Source of the DNA: Methylobacterium radiotolerans JCM 2831
GTDB taxonomy: Bacteria > Pseudomonadota > Alphaproteobacteria > Rhizobiales > Beijerinckiaceae
Assembly (NCBI RefSeq): GCF_000019725.1
Contig: NC_010505.1
Coordinates: 3,829,001-3,893,000, forward strand
Length of the DNA stretch: 64,000 nt
Direction: 5' to 3'
The notes under the pieces are model-generated. The model did no database searches. It saw only the letters and a program-made list of their open reading frames with translations, and had not been told where the DNA came from. This document shows positions 24,528 through 34,344 of the stretch, piece after piece. A program made the position numbers and the translations under genes. Position 1 is the stretch's first letter, and every line of letters starts with the position of its first letter.

Positions 24528-25427
24528 TTAATCCCGCGTCGGCCGGATCAGACCCTCCTGGGCCACCGACGCCACGAGGTGGCCGGCGCGGTCGAAGATC
24601 TGGCCGCGCGCGAAGCCGCGGGCGCCGCCCGCGACCGGGCTGTCCTGCGCGTAGAGCAGCCAGTCGTCGATCTTGACCGGTCGGTGGAACCAGAGGGCGT
24701 GGTCGAGGCTCGCGGCCTGGATCGCCGGATCGAACACGGAGCGCGCGTGCGGGATCAGCGAGACGTCGAGCAGGGTCATGTCGGAGGCGTAGGCCAGTAC
24801 GGCCCGATGCAGCGCCGGATCGTCCGGCAGCGCCGAGGCCGCGCGCAGCCAGACATTGAAGATCGGATCGGGCGCCCGGCCGCCCGCGCTGGCGGGCAGG
24901 TAGCGGTTGAGATCGACCGGCCGCAGCGCGATCGGCCGCTCGCGGCCGAAATAGGCGGCGATCGCCTCCGGCATCCCGGTGCCGCCGGCGGCCGCCAGGG
25001 CCTTGCCGTCGAGGAGCCCCTCGGGTCCGGCCACCGCCGGCATCGCCGGCTGGTGCGTCAGCCCCTCCTCGACGACCTGGTAGGAGACCGTCGTGGCGAA
25101 GATCGCGCGCCCGTGCTGGATCGCCTTGACCCGCCGGGTCGTGAAGCTCCGCCCGTCCCGGATCCGCTCGACCTCGTAGACGATGGGCGTGCGCGGGTCG
25201 CCGGGCAGCATGAAGTAGGCGTGGAGGGAGTGGGCGGGGCGGTCGTCCGGCACCGTCCGGGTCGCGGCGACCAGCGCCTGCGCCACCACCTGCCCGCCGA
25301 AGACGCGCCGCCAGCCCGTCTTGGGGTTCTGGCCGCGGAACAGGTCGACCTCCAGGCGCTCCAGGTCGAGGATGGCGATCAGCTCGGCGACGGCGTCCGT
25401 CATCGCGTCGGTGTTGGCGTCGGTCAT
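24528..25427 (-). CDS. tesB: Acyl-CoA thioesterase II (TesB)
   Basis: 299 residues with two hot-dog domains. TesB motifs: LFRGQNPKTGWRRVFGGQVVAQAL, the HSLHAYFMLPGDPRTPI segment, GRSFTTRRVKAIQHG, and SLDHALWFHRP in the C-terminal half, then RPVKIDDWLLYAQDSP. It hydrolyses medium and long acyl-CoAs to free acids. ATG at 25427 gives the usual length; ATG at 25403 is possible. It is divergent from the hydroxylase gene at 25528. Confidence 0.93.
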   Translation of the reverse strand: MTDANTDAMTDAVAELIAILDLERLEVDLFRGQNPKTGWRRVFGGQVVAQALVAATRTVPDDRPAHSLHAYFMLPGDPRTPIVYEVERIRDGRSFTTRRVKAIQHGRAIFATTVSYQVVEEGLTHQPAMPAVAGPEGLLDGKALAAAGGTGMPEAIAAYFGRERPIALRPVDLNRYLPASAGGRAPDPIFNVWLRAASALPDDPALHRAVLAYASDMTLLDVSLIPHARSVFDPAIQAASLDHALWFHRPVKIDDWLLYAQDSPVAGGARGFARGQIFDRAGHLVASVAQEGLIRPTRD

Positions 25428-25527
25428 GACCCGCGGGGTTTCCGTTCGTTGCCCGCGTGCGACATAGGCTGTTCGGACGAACCAATCCACGCGTCCCGCG
25501 TGCGGCAACCCTAGGAGATCCGCCCCG

Positions 25528-26793
25528 ATGACGGCCGAGACGCCTCGCCCCGGCAGCCGCAGCCTCCTGATCGCCGGCGGCGGCCTGCCCAGCCTCGCCC
25601 TGGCGCTCGCCCTGAAGCAGGCCCACGGGCCGGCCCTGGCCGTGACGGTGATCGACCCGGGCGCGGCCGACCCCGCCCGGCATCGCGGCCGCGCCTACGC
25701 CCTGGCGGCGGGCGGGCGGCGGATGCTGGAGCGCCTCGGCCTGTGGGCCCGGGTCGCCGACGCGGCCGAGCCGATCGCCGAGATGGTGATCAGCGACAGC
25801 CGCCTCGCCGACCCGGTGCGGCCGGCCTTCCTGACCTTCGGCCGCGAGGCGGACGCCGAGCGCGACGACGGCGAGCCCTTCGCCCACATGATCGAGGCCG
25901 AGCCGCTCGCCGCGGCCCTGGCGGAGGCCTGCCGGGCGGCGGGGGTGGCGATCGTCGCCGCCGGGGTGGTGCGCGCGCTGCCGGAGGGGGCCGCGATCCG
26001 CGCGGCGCTCACCACCGGCGAGACCCTGCGGGGCGACCTGCTGGTGGCCGCCGACGGGGCACGGTCGCGGCTGCGCGAGGCCGCGCGGATCGGCTGGGTC
26101 GGCTGGTCCTACCCGCAGGTCGGCATCGTGGCGACGATCGGCCACGCGCGGCCGCACGAAGGCCGCGCCTTCGAGCACTTCCTGCCCGCGGGCCCGTTCG
26201 CGATCCTGCCGCTGCGGGACGGCGGTCCCCTGGGGCACCGCTCGTCCATCGTCTGGACCGAGCGGTCGGACGACGCCGAGGCCCTGCTCTCCGGCGAGCC
26301 CGACGAGGTGCTCGCCGAGATCGAGCGCCGGTTCACCCTGGATCTCGGCACGCTCGCGCTGGAGCACGGCCCGAGCCGGCACCCCCTCGCCTTCGGCATC
26401 GCCCGGGCCTTCCGCGCCGAGCGTCTCGCCCTGCTGGGCGACGCCGCCCACGTGATCCACCCGATCGCCGGCCAGGGCCTCAACCTCGGGCTCGCGGATG
26501 CCGCGGCGCTGGCCGAGGCCGTGACCGGCGCGCTGCGCCTCGGCCTCGACCCCGGAAGCCCCGACGTGCTGCGCGCCTACGAGCGCGCCCGGCGCTTCGA
26601 CAGCTTCGCCATGGCGGCGGCGACCGACGGGCTGAACCGGCTGTTCTCGAACGACGCCCTGCCGCTGCGGCTCGCCCGCGACCTCGGCCTCGGGATCGTC
26701 GACCGGCTGCCGGGGCTCAAGCGCTTCTTCATCGGCGAGGCCGCGGCCGCGCGCGACTCGCGGCCCCGGCTGATGCGGGGCGAGGCGCTCTGA
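25528..26793 (+). CDS. UbiH/UbiF/Coq6 family FAD-dependent hydroxylase
   Basis: 421 residues. A Rossmann start (LLIAGGGLPSLALALAL) and the second FAD motif (LLVAADGARSRLREAA) are followed by the family signature RLALLGDAAHVIHPIAGQGLNLGLADA. These enzymes hydroxylate the ubiquinone ring during its biosynthesis. Which position (C1, C5 or C6) is modified cannot be told from sequence. The start has AGGAGATC a few bases upstream. The gene is divergent from tesB by 100 bp. Confidence 0.92.
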   Translation: MTAETPRPGSRSLLIAGGGLPSLALALALKQAHGPALAVTVIDPGAADPARHRGRAYALAAGGRRMLERLGLWARVADAAEPIAEMVISDSRLADPVRPAFLTFGREADAERDDGEPFAHMIEAEPLAAALAEACRAAGVAIVAAGVVRALPEGAAIRAALTTGETLRGDLLVAADGARSRLREAARIGWVGWSYPQVGIVATIGHARPHEGRAFEHFLPAGPFAILPLRDGGPLGHRSSIVWTERSDDAEALLSGEPDEVLAEIERRFTLDLGTLALEHGPSRHPLAFGIARAFRAERLALLGDAAHVIHPIAGQGLNLGLADAAALAEAVTGALRLGLDPGSPDVLRAYERARRFDSFAMAAATDGLNRLFSNDALPLRLARDLGLGIVDRLPGLKRFFIGEAAAARDSRPRLMRGEAL

Positions 26794-26814
26794 GGCGCCC
26801 GCCAGCCGCCGGCC

Positions 26815-27765
26815 TCAGGCCCGTTTCGGCGCGGGGCCGCCCTCGGGCGCTCCGGGGCGGAGCGCGTCCGCGGCCCGCCGCCCGAGCGCCCGCGCGGCGC
26901 AGATCGCCAGGGCGGCGATGACCAGCCCGGCGATCACGTCGACGAAGTAGTGGCCGCCATCGATCGGTGTGGCGGCGACGAGGAGGGCGTTGACGACGAG
27001 GGCCGGGATCCGGGCCGCGCGCAGGCTCCAGAAGGCCCAGATGTAGAGGCCGCCGAGCGCCGCGTGGAAGCTCGGGAACGTGATGATGCCCTCGACGTGA
27101 TCGAGGTTGATCGTCCGGAGCGTGCCGTCGCGCAGGCCGGTCAGGTCCGCGACGTGGACGTAGGACGCGGCCGGGTGCAGGTTGGGGAAGTCGGCCGGGG
27201 ACAGGCCGAGGAACACGAAGTTCGCCAGGGCGGGCGTCAGCGCCGACACCAGGACCGTCACCGTGCCGGCGAGGGCGAAGGCCAGGACGAAGTCCTGCAG
27301 CGCTCGAAGCCGGCCGCTGAAGCCCAGCAGGATGACCGCCAGCATGGTCTGCAGGATCAGGCTCCGGTAGGCGAGCGAGAGCGCCAGCCCGAGTCGCGGG
27401 TGGCCGTCCACGAAGGCCAGGTAGGCCCGCCAGTCCAGACCGAGCCGCCGGTCCCAGGCGTGGAAGGTCGAATCCCAGAGCGGGCCGCCGGTGCTCGCGA
27501 CCGTGTACGACAGGGCGGCCGCGCAGGCGCTGAAGGCGATGACCTGCGCCAGCGCGCTGAGCGTGGCGGCGATGCGCGGCTCGGGGCGGCGCGTGCGGTA
27601 GACCTGCGCCAGGGCCTCGAGCCCGCCGCAGGCCACCCCGGTGACGAGGGCGCTGTCCCAGGCGAAGCGCAGCCCGGCGACCGCCATCCAGACGACCGTG
27701 GCGACCAGCGTGGCGGCGATCAGGGGCCACGTGCCGACGCCGCCGCGCGGGCGCTCAGCGAACAT
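26815..27765 (-). CDS. PAP2-superfamily membrane phosphatase
   Basis: 316 residues, about six or seven membrane spans. Parts of the PAP2 signature are visible: FPSFHAAL (about 229-236) and TPIDGGHYFVDVIAG (about 262-276), the catalytic His-containing segments of the inositolphosphoryl-transferase-like (PAP2_3) branch. The first conserved motif is weaker. It should dephosphorylate a lipid phosphate or transfer a phospho-group at the membrane. The neighbouring gene upstream is an acyltransferase. Confidence 0.82.
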   Translation of the reverse strand: MFAERPRGGVGTWPLIAATLVATVVWMAVAGLRFAWDSALVTGVACGGLEALAQVYRTRRPEPRIAATLSALAQVIAFSACAAALSYTVASTGGPLWDSTFHAWDRRLGLDWRAYLAFVDGHPRLGLALSLAYRSLILQTMLAVILLGFSGRLRALQDFVLAFALAGTVTVLVSALTPALANFVFLGLSPADFPNLHPAASYVHVADLTGLRDGTLRTINLDHVEGIITFPSFHAALGGLYIWAFWSLRAARIPALVVNALLVAATPIDGGHYFVDVIAGLVIAALAICAARALGRRAADALRPGAPEGGPAPKRA

Positions 27766-27839
27766 CGGGGCCCCGGGCGGGTGGCGCTGTCATCGAGGGT
27801 CTTGTGGCCGGAATGCCGGCGGATGGTCCCGCACAAGTC

Positions 27840-28892
27840 TTAAGGATCCGCCCCGGAGAAGCCCGGCCTCGGCGCGGAGCCCGGCGGCGCGCGATACCGG
27901 CGGCCGGCGAGCCCGTCGACGACGCCGTCGACCACGGCGTCGGCGGCCCGGCGGACCGCCCGGATCGGCCCGCGCAGCGCGCGCGCCGCGATCAGGTGCA
28001 GAGGCAGGCCGAGAACCACGAGCAGCGCCAGGAGATGCCACCGGTCCCAGGCGGGCCGGTGCGGCGCCCAGAGGAGGAAGAGGCCGCTCACGATGTAGAG
28101 CTCGAAGCTCGCCCGCCCCAGGACGCCCGCCGCGGCGCGCGGCGGGCCGCGCAGCCGGCCGGCGGCCGCCAGCATGAACGCCGAGCCCGCCACGGCCGAC
28201 ACGGCGAACAGCGCCGGGTCGCCGTACTGCCCGGTCGCGACGTGGACGAAGTTGCGCGGCGCGCAGAGCAGGAGCACGGCGAGGCCGCAGGCGCCGAGCA
28301 GCGCCGACACGTCGAACGCGCGCCGCCCGAGCCGCAGGCCCGCGACGTAGAACGGCAGGGCGCCCACGAGCGCGTGGACCTGCCAGTACGGGAACGCCCG
28401 CGCGCTGCAGATCCACGACAGGGCCAGGACGCCGCCGAGGACGATCCAGTAGCCGCCCGGAAAGGCCGCCGCGCGCGCCGCGGCGTCGATCACCCGCACG
28501 AGCCCCAGGACGACCAGGAACCAGAGCACGCCCAGGCCGAAGGTCTGGCCGTACAGCGCGTCGCGCAGCGCGTCCGCCGCCGACAGGGTGCCGTCGAGGG
28601 CGCGGGGGATCAGCGCGAGGGTGCTGAACGTCAGCGCCACCACCACGAGTTTCAGCGCGGAGGCGCAGGCGGCGGCGAGATCCATCTCTCCCTTCATCCG
28701 GTCGACCATCCCGCAGAGCAGGAAGAAGAACGGCATGTGGAAGGCGTAGATCACCCGCCAGACCGCGAGGGCCGGCCCCGGCTCGGGGCCCGACGGGCCG
28801 TAGAAGACGGGCTGCAGCAGGTGGCCGGAGAGGACCAGCAGCACGGCGAGGCCGCGCGCGGCGTCGAGCTGCAGGTCGCGGGATGGGGCCAT
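27840..28892 (-). CDS. Acyltransferase 3 family membrane protein
   Basis: About 350 residues with ten hydrophobic segments. The start of the family is recognisable: LDAARGLAVLLVLSGH, then the IYAFHMPFFFLLCGMV motif. These enzymes add acetyl or other acyl groups to extracellular glycans or lipids. A GTG at 28955 would add 21 residues; neither start has a strong ribosome-binding site. It lies 74 bp upstream of the PAP2 gene on the same strand, so a joint envelope-lipid role is plausible. Confidence 0.8.
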   Translation of the reverse strand: MAPSRDLQLDAARGLAVLLVLSGHLLQPVFYGPSGPEPGPALAVWRVIYAFHMPFFFLLCGMVDRMKGEMDLAAACASALKLVVVALTFSTLALIPRALDGTLSAADALRDALYGQTFGLGVLWFLVVLGLVRVIDAAARAAAFPGGYWIVLGGVLALSWICSARAFPYWQVHALVGALPFYVAGLRLGRRAFDVSALLGACGLAVLLLCAPRNFVHVATGQYGDPALFAVSAVAGSAFMLAAAGRLRGPPRAAAGVLGRASFELYIVSGLFLLWAPHRPAWDRWHLLALLVVLGLPLHLIAARALRGPIRAVRRAADAVVDGVVDGLAGRRYRAPPGSAPRPGFSGADP

Positions 28893-29025
28893 CGGGGCAA
28901 TTCGCGGCGTCGGGGATCCGATGATGCCGCGCCAAGCCTTAGCAAGCCGTGTCACCAGATTGCGGAATTCAACCTAGACGGCACCTCATCGCGGCCGCGC
29001 GTCGGGAGTGACGGGCGCCCGCGCC

Positions 29026-29529
29026 TCAGCCGGTGACGAGCGCCCGGGCCCGGCGCAGCCAGCGCAGCGACGCCTCGACCAGGGTCGGGGCGCGGTGCTT
29101 GAGGATCGCCGATTTCAGCAGCGTCCGGGGCACCTCCCAGAGCTGGACGGAGCCGACCGGGAAATGCGCCACGTCGCCCGGCGTCAGGTGGTGGCGGCTT
29201 CCGTCCGCGTCGGTGACGAAGACCTCGCCGTCGAGGATGGTGATGATCTCGTCGGCGTGGTGGGTCCAGCGGAACGCGCTGGCCGTTGTGCGCCACAGGT
29301 AGACCTGCGCGCTCCCGTCATGGGTCTGCGAGACCTCCGCGACCTCGGTGACGGGGTCGCCGGAGACGACCCAGTCCGCCGGGATCGGCGCCGGGACGAA
29401 GGCGGCCCCGCTCGACCGGACCGCCGTGCTGGCGACGGGGCGGCCCCGCTCGTGCAGCCGGATCTCCGCCGCGAGGCCGACCAGGGCGAGGCCGACGAGG
29501 AGGGCAGCGGCGGCGAGCAGCTTCTTCAC
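29026..29529 (-). CDS. Cupin-domain protein with signal anchor
   Basis: 167 residues. An N-terminal hydrophobic segment (KKLLAAAALLVGLALVGLA) is followed by a cupin barrel: FRWTHHADEIITILDGEVFVTD (His-His-x3-Glu metal motif) and LTPGDVAHFPVGSVQLWEV. The protein is probably periplasmic or membrane-anchored. Function unknown; single-cupin proteins are often sugar-binding or oxygenases. It stands alone between the acyltransferase and glycosyltransferase genes. Confidence 0.75.
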   Translation of the reverse strand: MKKLLAAAALLVGLALVGLAAEIRLHERGRPVASTAVRSSGAAFVPAPIPADWVVSGDPVTEVAEVSQTHDGSAQVYLWRTTASAFRWTHHADEIITILDGEVFVTDADGSRHHLTPGDVAHFPVGSVQLWEVPRTLLKSAILKHRAPTLVEASLRWLRRARALVTG

Positions 29530-29657
29530 GGTCGGCTCCCCACCCCGGCGCGGTCGAGTCTGTCCGCGCGTCCCCGCAAGGGGGTAGAGGCTCGGGTCGC
29601 TCCGTTCCAGCCCGCCGCGCCGAACTTCGCGCGTTTAGCTTAACCCCGGGGGCCCGC

Positions 29658-31190
29658 TCAGGCGGCGTCCGCCCGGCGCTCCGCGATCCAGCGCGTCGCG
29701 TCGGCGCGCGGGGCGACAACGTCGGTGTCGATGCGCAGCTGCGGGCTGTAGGCCGGATCCTCGGCGATGACGTCGCCCCAGCGGCGCAGGAAGCGCGCGA
29801 TCTGCGAGCCCGGCGCGAAGCTGGTCTGCCGCGAGGCGCTCTCGTGGTGCGCCATCTCGGCGAAGGGCGTGTAGACAATGCGGTAGCCGAGCTGCCGCAT
29901 TTTCAGGCACAGGTCGACGTCGTTGAAGTCGAGGGCGAAGCCCTCGTCGAAGCCGTTGACCGCCTCCAGCACCGCCTTGCGGGTCGCGAAGAGCGCCCCG
30001 GTCACCGCCGAGCAGTCGCGCTGCGTCAGGGCCCAGTCGCCGTAGGTCGGCTCGGCCGCGTCCCGGTTGTACCAGGGGTGGGCGAACACATCGAAGATGC
30101 CGCCGGTCATGCCGGCATGCTGGATCTTGCCCGTGGGGAACAGCAGCCGGCCGCCGGCGCCGCCGACGCCGCGGTCCAGCGCGAAGGTGAGGAGCGCCTC
30201 GATCCAGCCGGGCCGGCGCACGACGAGGTCGTCGTTCATCAGGATGACGAGGTCGGTCTCGGCCGCGCGCCAGAGCGTGTTCATCTTGGCCGCGTAGTTG
30301 AACCGCTCGCCCGGCGCCCGGGTCGTCAGCAGGCGGGTCAGGGTGAAGCGGTCGGAGCGGCCGCGATAGATCGCGTCGTCGGCGACGTCGTCGCCGATCA
30401 GCACCCGGATCCTGTCGGCCGGGTAGGTGCTGCGGCCGAGGCTGTCGAGCAGGTTGATCACGTGGGGCTTGGCGCCCTCCGCGACGCGGCCCTGATCGTC
30501 CTTCGGGCGGCTCTGGTTGGTCGGCACGACCAGGGTCACGGCCGGCCGCGCGTCGAAGCTCCGGCGGATCTCCAGCGTGTCCGCGGTCAGCCCGGGGGCG
30601 GCGCGCAGCGGCATGCCGGACGCCTCGAACCACCGGTCGAGGGCGTGGGCGCGCCCCGCACGGGTCGCCTTCGGGCGCTCCAGCGGCGAGGCGATCAGGG
30701 TCTGGGGGATCCGGTCGATGCCGATCCCCGCGGAGATCGCGCCGAGCAGGAACCGGAACCAGGCGGCGCTGCCGTGGCGCAGGCCGAAGTCGGGGCTCAG
30801 CCCGGCCAGGGCCGAGACGCGGATCAGCAGCGGGAAGCCGATGTAATCGTCGGCCATGAGCAGGGCCGGGTTGAAGGCCGGCTTGCAGTGGACGCTGCGG
30901 ACCTGGCCGGCGCCGTCCACCACGGCGTCGTCGCCGTAGAAGATGCCGATATCGGGCCGCTCCGCCAGCGCGCGCGTCAGGTGCGCGGCGAGGTCGGGGC
31001 GCAGCTCGGAGGCCGCGGGCGCGACGAAGATCGCCCGGCAGGCGGGGAACTGGCCGGCCGCGACCTGGGCGAGCCGGCGCTCGTCGAGGGGGCGGAGCTG
31101 CGCGTCGAGGGGCAGCGGCAGGATCGCGTCCGGCCACGGGAGCGTGCCCCACGAGCTCGACGGGGCCGGGACCGGCTTCTTCTTCAACAC
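29658..31190 (-). CDS. Family 2 glycosyltransferase
   Basis: 510 residues. The N-terminal 200 residues contain a partial GT-like fold with a DD motif (FYGDDAVVDGAG). The GT2 catalytic domain lies at about 215-460: VTLVVPTNQ, IGDDVAD, ILMNDDLVV (DxD-like) and DFNDVDLCLKMRQLG. Such proteins often add sugars to O-antigen or exopolysaccharide. It starts 19 bp from the stop of the long glycosyltransferase upstream, so they form an operon. Confidence 0.85.
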   Translation of the reverse strand: MLKKKPVPAPSSSWGTLPWPDAILPLPLDAQLRPLDERRLAQVAAGQFPACRAIFVAPAASELRPDLAAHLTRALAERPDIGIFYGDDAVVDGAGQVRSVHCKPAFNPALLMADDYIGFPLLIRVSALAGLSPDFGLRHGSAAWFRFLLGAISAGIGIDRIPQTLIASPLERPKATRAGRAHALDRWFEASGMPLRAAPGLTADTLEIRRSFDARPAVTLVVPTNQSRPKDDQGRVAEGAKPHVINLLDSLGRSTYPADRIRVLIGDDVADDAIYRGRSDRFTLTRLLTTRAPGERFNYAAKMNTLWRAAETDLVILMNDDLVVRRPGWIEALLTFALDRGVGGAGGRLLFPTGKIQHAGMTGGIFDVFAHPWYNRDAAEPTYGDWALTQRDCSAVTGALFATRKAVLEAVNGFDEGFALDFNDVDLCLKMRQLGYRIVYTPFAEMAHHESASRQTSFAPGSQIARFLRRWGDVIAEDPAYSPQLRIDTDVVAPRADATRWIAERRADAA

Positions 31191-31209
31191 GGGTCGCGTC
31201 TCCGGAACG

Positions 31210-34200
31210 TCAGGATCGTTCGGCGGCCAGGAGGCGGGTCAGGCTCGCCTCCATGGCTCGCGCCACCGCGCCGATGGACAGCCGCTCGCGGATGCGCGCC
31301 CGGGCGGCGGCGCCGATCCGGGCCGCGTCGCCGCCGGTCACCGCCCGGGCCGCGTCGTTGAGGGCCCGGGTCAGGTCCGCCTCGTCCACCTGCCCCCACT
31401 CGGCGCCGCGCAGGTACGGGCCGTAGGTCTGGTCGAGGGCCGTGACCTCGGCCTTGACGGGGAAGCCGCAGGTGGCGTCGAGGAAGTCGCGGCAGCCGCC
31501 GTAATCGGTGGCGACCACGACCTTGCCCATCTCCATCGCCTCGGCGATCGTCAGGCCGAACCCCTCCGAGGAGTGCGACGAGGCGTAGACCGCGCAGAGG
31601 TCGAACAGCGCGCCCAGCTCGTTCTGGGAGAGCGGCTGGTCGATCACCACCACGTCGCCGGACGTGCCCACGAGGTCGAGGAGCTTCTTGCCCTCCTCCG
31701 GCAGGTCGAAGACGTGCTTGGTCTTGAGCACGAGCTGCCAGCCCGCCTGTCCCAGCCCGGCCGCCCGGAAGGCCCGGATCAGCGCGTGCGGGTTCTTGCG
31801 GGCGAGGTAGCTCGAGCCGTCGAAGGCGTAGAGGATCACCCGCTTGGACGGGTCGATCGCGAAGGTCTTGCGCAGGTTGGCCTTGGCGGCGGCGCTCGGC
31901 GGCTCGCCGGCCTCGTTCTCGACCACGTAGGGCACGACGTCGACCGGGATGTCGGTGATCTGCCGGAAGATCGCCGCGCAGAACTCCGTGGGCGCCCAGA
32001 TCGCGTCGAGGCCGTCGACGGTCGGCAGCCAGCCGCCGGGCACGTGCGAGGTCTCCCAGACGAACAGCCCGATCTTGAGCCGCGCCTCCGCGGCGATCGC
32101 CCGCTGCCGGTCGCTCATCAGCGAGTGCCAGCTGTCGCCGTTGAAATGCACCAGCGCGACGTCGGCGGGGCCCGAGAAGGTCCGGGCCTGCCACGCCGGC
32201 GCCACCCGGGCGTGGACGTGGAACGGCCGTTCCATCGGGTGGACGTTCAGCGCGAAGGGGGTCCGATGCAGGGCGCGGGCGTAGCTGCGGGCCGCGACGC
32301 CGAGGCCGTTGGCGTAGTTCATCGGCGAGACGAAGGCGACGCGCAGCGGCCGCGTTGGCGCCTGGGGCCTGCGCAGATCCGCCCAGATCCTGGCGCCCGG
32401 ATACGTGTAGGTCACGTCGAGCCGGTCGAGGTCGAAGCCGCGCTCGGCGATCGCCTCCCGCACCGCCGCCCCGCCGATCGCGGCGTGCTCGCCCAGCAGC
32501 GAGCGCTTCACGAACGGGAAGCCCTGGCTGAGCATGTTCTCCCAGTCGAACAGGGTGCGGTTGTTGCGCGGGTCGTTGACCAGCGACATGTGCTTGTTCT
32601 GGGCCGAGAACAGGCTGCGCATCCCGAGCCCGGCCGCGCGCATCCGCTGCGAGAAGGTCAGCTCGTACTCGGTGATCACCGCGTTCTTGTCCGGCCAGTT
32701 CGCCACCGACAGGAGGAAGTGGCTGAACGCGTAGGACGACAGGCAGCGCCGCTTCAGGGCCAGGAAGAAGCTCTGGAGGTGGTGGCTGTAGTAGAAATTG
32801 TCGGCCAGCCCGATCACCGCCTCCGGGAAGGCGTCGATCTTCGCGAGCAGGCCGGCGAAGTCGTCGCGGTCGAGGGGCCCGACGAGGCTGTCATTGGCGA
32901 GGTAGAGCGTCTCGGAATCGAGGAGGTCGGTGTCCTCCAGGAGAACATGCGCCCAGGCGGCGAAGTCGAAGCCGCTGTTCTCGCGCAGGTAGACCGAGGC
33001 GCAGAGATCCAGGATCGCCTGGGGCACGGCGTTCTTGTGCTGGTCGGCGGCGATGATCAGGACGAGGTCGGTCCCGTTCTCCGCGAACGCCCGCAGGTAG
33101 GGCTCGACGTGGCCGCGGATCCGCCCCTCGGGGCAGTGGGTGATGAACAGGGCCGTGCGGCCGTGCCGCCGGGCCTCGCGCTTCAGGCAGGAGAGGCGCG
33201 CGTCCGAGGCTTCCGGCACCGCGGCGCCGGGGACGCGGCGGGTCAGGCGGCCCGCCTCCAGGCCGGTCGTGACGTAGTCGATCAGCGGGTTGAGGCCGAG
33301 CGCGGCGACCTTCGGGTAGCGGGCGCGGTACCAGGGCGCGTCGAAGCGCGGCGACGGGCTGGTCGTGCGCCCGCCATCGGCGAGGAAATGCGCCAGCGGG
33401 TTCTGCCCGGCCGCGTCGTCACCGAGGAAAGTCTCCGTGTACCAGCGCGTGTCGAACCAGGGGCCCGGGTCGAGGCCCTCGGCGGCGCCGTGCTCGAGGT
33501 AGTGGACCAGCGGGTTGAGGCTGTCGGCCCGCACCGCGGCGGACTGGGCCGCGTACCAGTCGGGATCGAACAGCGGGTGGGGCGCGTAGCGGCGGTAGCC
33601 GCCGGCCATCACGTAGTGCTCCAGGGGCTCGAGCCCGCTGGTCTCGGCCTCCGGGCAGCGCGCGCGGTAGAACGCGGCGTCGAACAGGCCCGACCGGCGG
33701 ATCAGGTCGACGTGCCGCGACAGGCCGGCGAACTCCTCCGGGTTGCGCAGGTAGCCCTGCTTCCGGCCGGTCTCGTAGAAGTGACTCAGGGCGTTGCCGC
33801 CGGCCGCGCGGGCGTCCGGGTAGCGCGACAGGTACCAAGCGGTGTCGAACTGAGGCGACGGGTCGGTGTCGGTCCGCGACAGGAAGTCGGAGAACGCCCG
33901 GGCGCGGTGCTCCGCGCCGCCGAGGTAGCGCGTCGCGTACCAGTCCGGATCGAACAGCGGGTTGGGACGGATGCCCGCCGCGGCGCCGCGGTCGAGGTAG
34001 TGGAGCAGCGGGTTGGTGCCCTCGGCCCGGAGGCCCGGGACGGAATCGAGGTAGAGGTCGCCGTGGAACAGCGGGTGCGGCCAGCGCCCCTCGCGCCCGC
34101 CGTGGACCGCGTAGTGCACCGCCGGGTCGATCCCCTCGCCGACCACGTCGGGGTAGCGCCTCGCGTACCAGGCCGGATCGAACAGGCCGGATTCCTTGAC

Positions 34201-34344
34201 CGCGCGGACGAGGTCCGCCTGCCGGGGCTCGCCGCGGCGGCGGCCCTTGAGCCGCCGGGTCAGCGGGCGCGCGAGGGACTGCGCCGCGCCGGCGAGGCCG
34301 GCCTTGTCCGACGATCCGACGACGAACACATCTCGAAGGCGCAT
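31210..34344 (-). CDS. Large glycosyltransferase: eight N-terminal repeats, RgpF domain, GT4 domain
   Basis: 1044 residues. Eight copies of a degenerate FD-x2-WY...YPD...NPL-x-HY...G unit begin at residues 55, 93, 131, 166, 221, 259, 297 and 334, spaced about 38 apart except one gap of 55. Next is an RgpF (rhamnan synthesis protein F) domain (about 395-680; TALFITHCPEGRIRGHVEPY, ENSGFDFAAWAHVL, YLANDSLVGPL). The C-terminal third (about 690-1040) is a GT4 glycosyltransferase (VSPMNYANGLGVAARSYARAL, SSHSSEGFGLTIAEAMEMGK). It likely builds a rhamnose-rich surface polysaccharide. The frame is open far upstream, but ATG at 34344 begins a sensible basic N-terminus. Confidence 0.85.
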   Translation of the reverse strand: MRLRDVFVVGSSDKAGLAGAAQSLARPLTRRLKGRRRGEPRQADLVRAVKESGLFDPAWYARRYPDVVGEGIDPAVHYAVHGGREGRWPHPLFHGDLYLDSVPGLRAEGTNPLLHYLDRGAAAGIRPNPLFDPDWYATRYLGGAEHRARAFSDFLSRTDTDPSPQFDTAWYLSRYPDARAAGGNALSHFYETGRKQGYLRNPEEFAGLSRHVDLIRRSGLFDAAFYRARCPEAETSGLEPLEHYVMAGGYRRYAPHPLFDPDWYAAQSAAVRADSLNPLVHYLEHGAAEGLDPGPWFDTRWYTETFLGDDAAGQNPLAHFLADGGRTTSPSPRFDAPWYRARYPKVAALGLNPLIDYVTTGLEAGRLTRRVPGAAVPEASDARLSCLKREARRHGRTALFITHCPEGRIRGHVEPYLRAFAENGTDLVLIIAADQHKNAVPQAILDLCASVYLRENSGFDFAAWAHVLLEDTDLLDSETLYLANDSLVGPLDRDDFAGLLAKIDAFPEAVIGLADNFYYSHHLQSFFLALKRRCLSSYAFSHFLLSVANWPDKNAVITEYELTFSQRMRAAGLGMRSLFSAQNKHMSLVNDPRNNRTLFDWENMLSQGFPFVKRSLLGEHAAIGGAAVREAIAERGFDLDRLDVTYTYPGARIWADLRRPQAPTRPLRVAFVSPMNYANGLGVAARSYARALHRTPFALNVHPMERPFHVHARVAPAWQARTFSGPADVALVHFNGDSWHSLMSDRQRAIAAEARLKIGLFVWETSHVPGGWLPTVDGLDAIWAPTEFCAAIFRQITDIPVDVVPYVVENEAGEPPSAAAKANLRKTFAIDPSKRVILYAFDGSSYLARKNPHALIRAFRAAGLGQAGWQLVLKTKHVFDLPEEGKKLLDLVGTSGDVVVIDQPLSQNELGALFDLCAVYASSHSSEGFGLTIAEAMEMGKVVVATDYGGCRDFLDATCGFPVKAEVTALDQTYGPYLRGAEWGQVDEADLTRALNDAARAVTGGDAARIGAAARARIRERLSIGAVARAMEASLTRLLAAERS

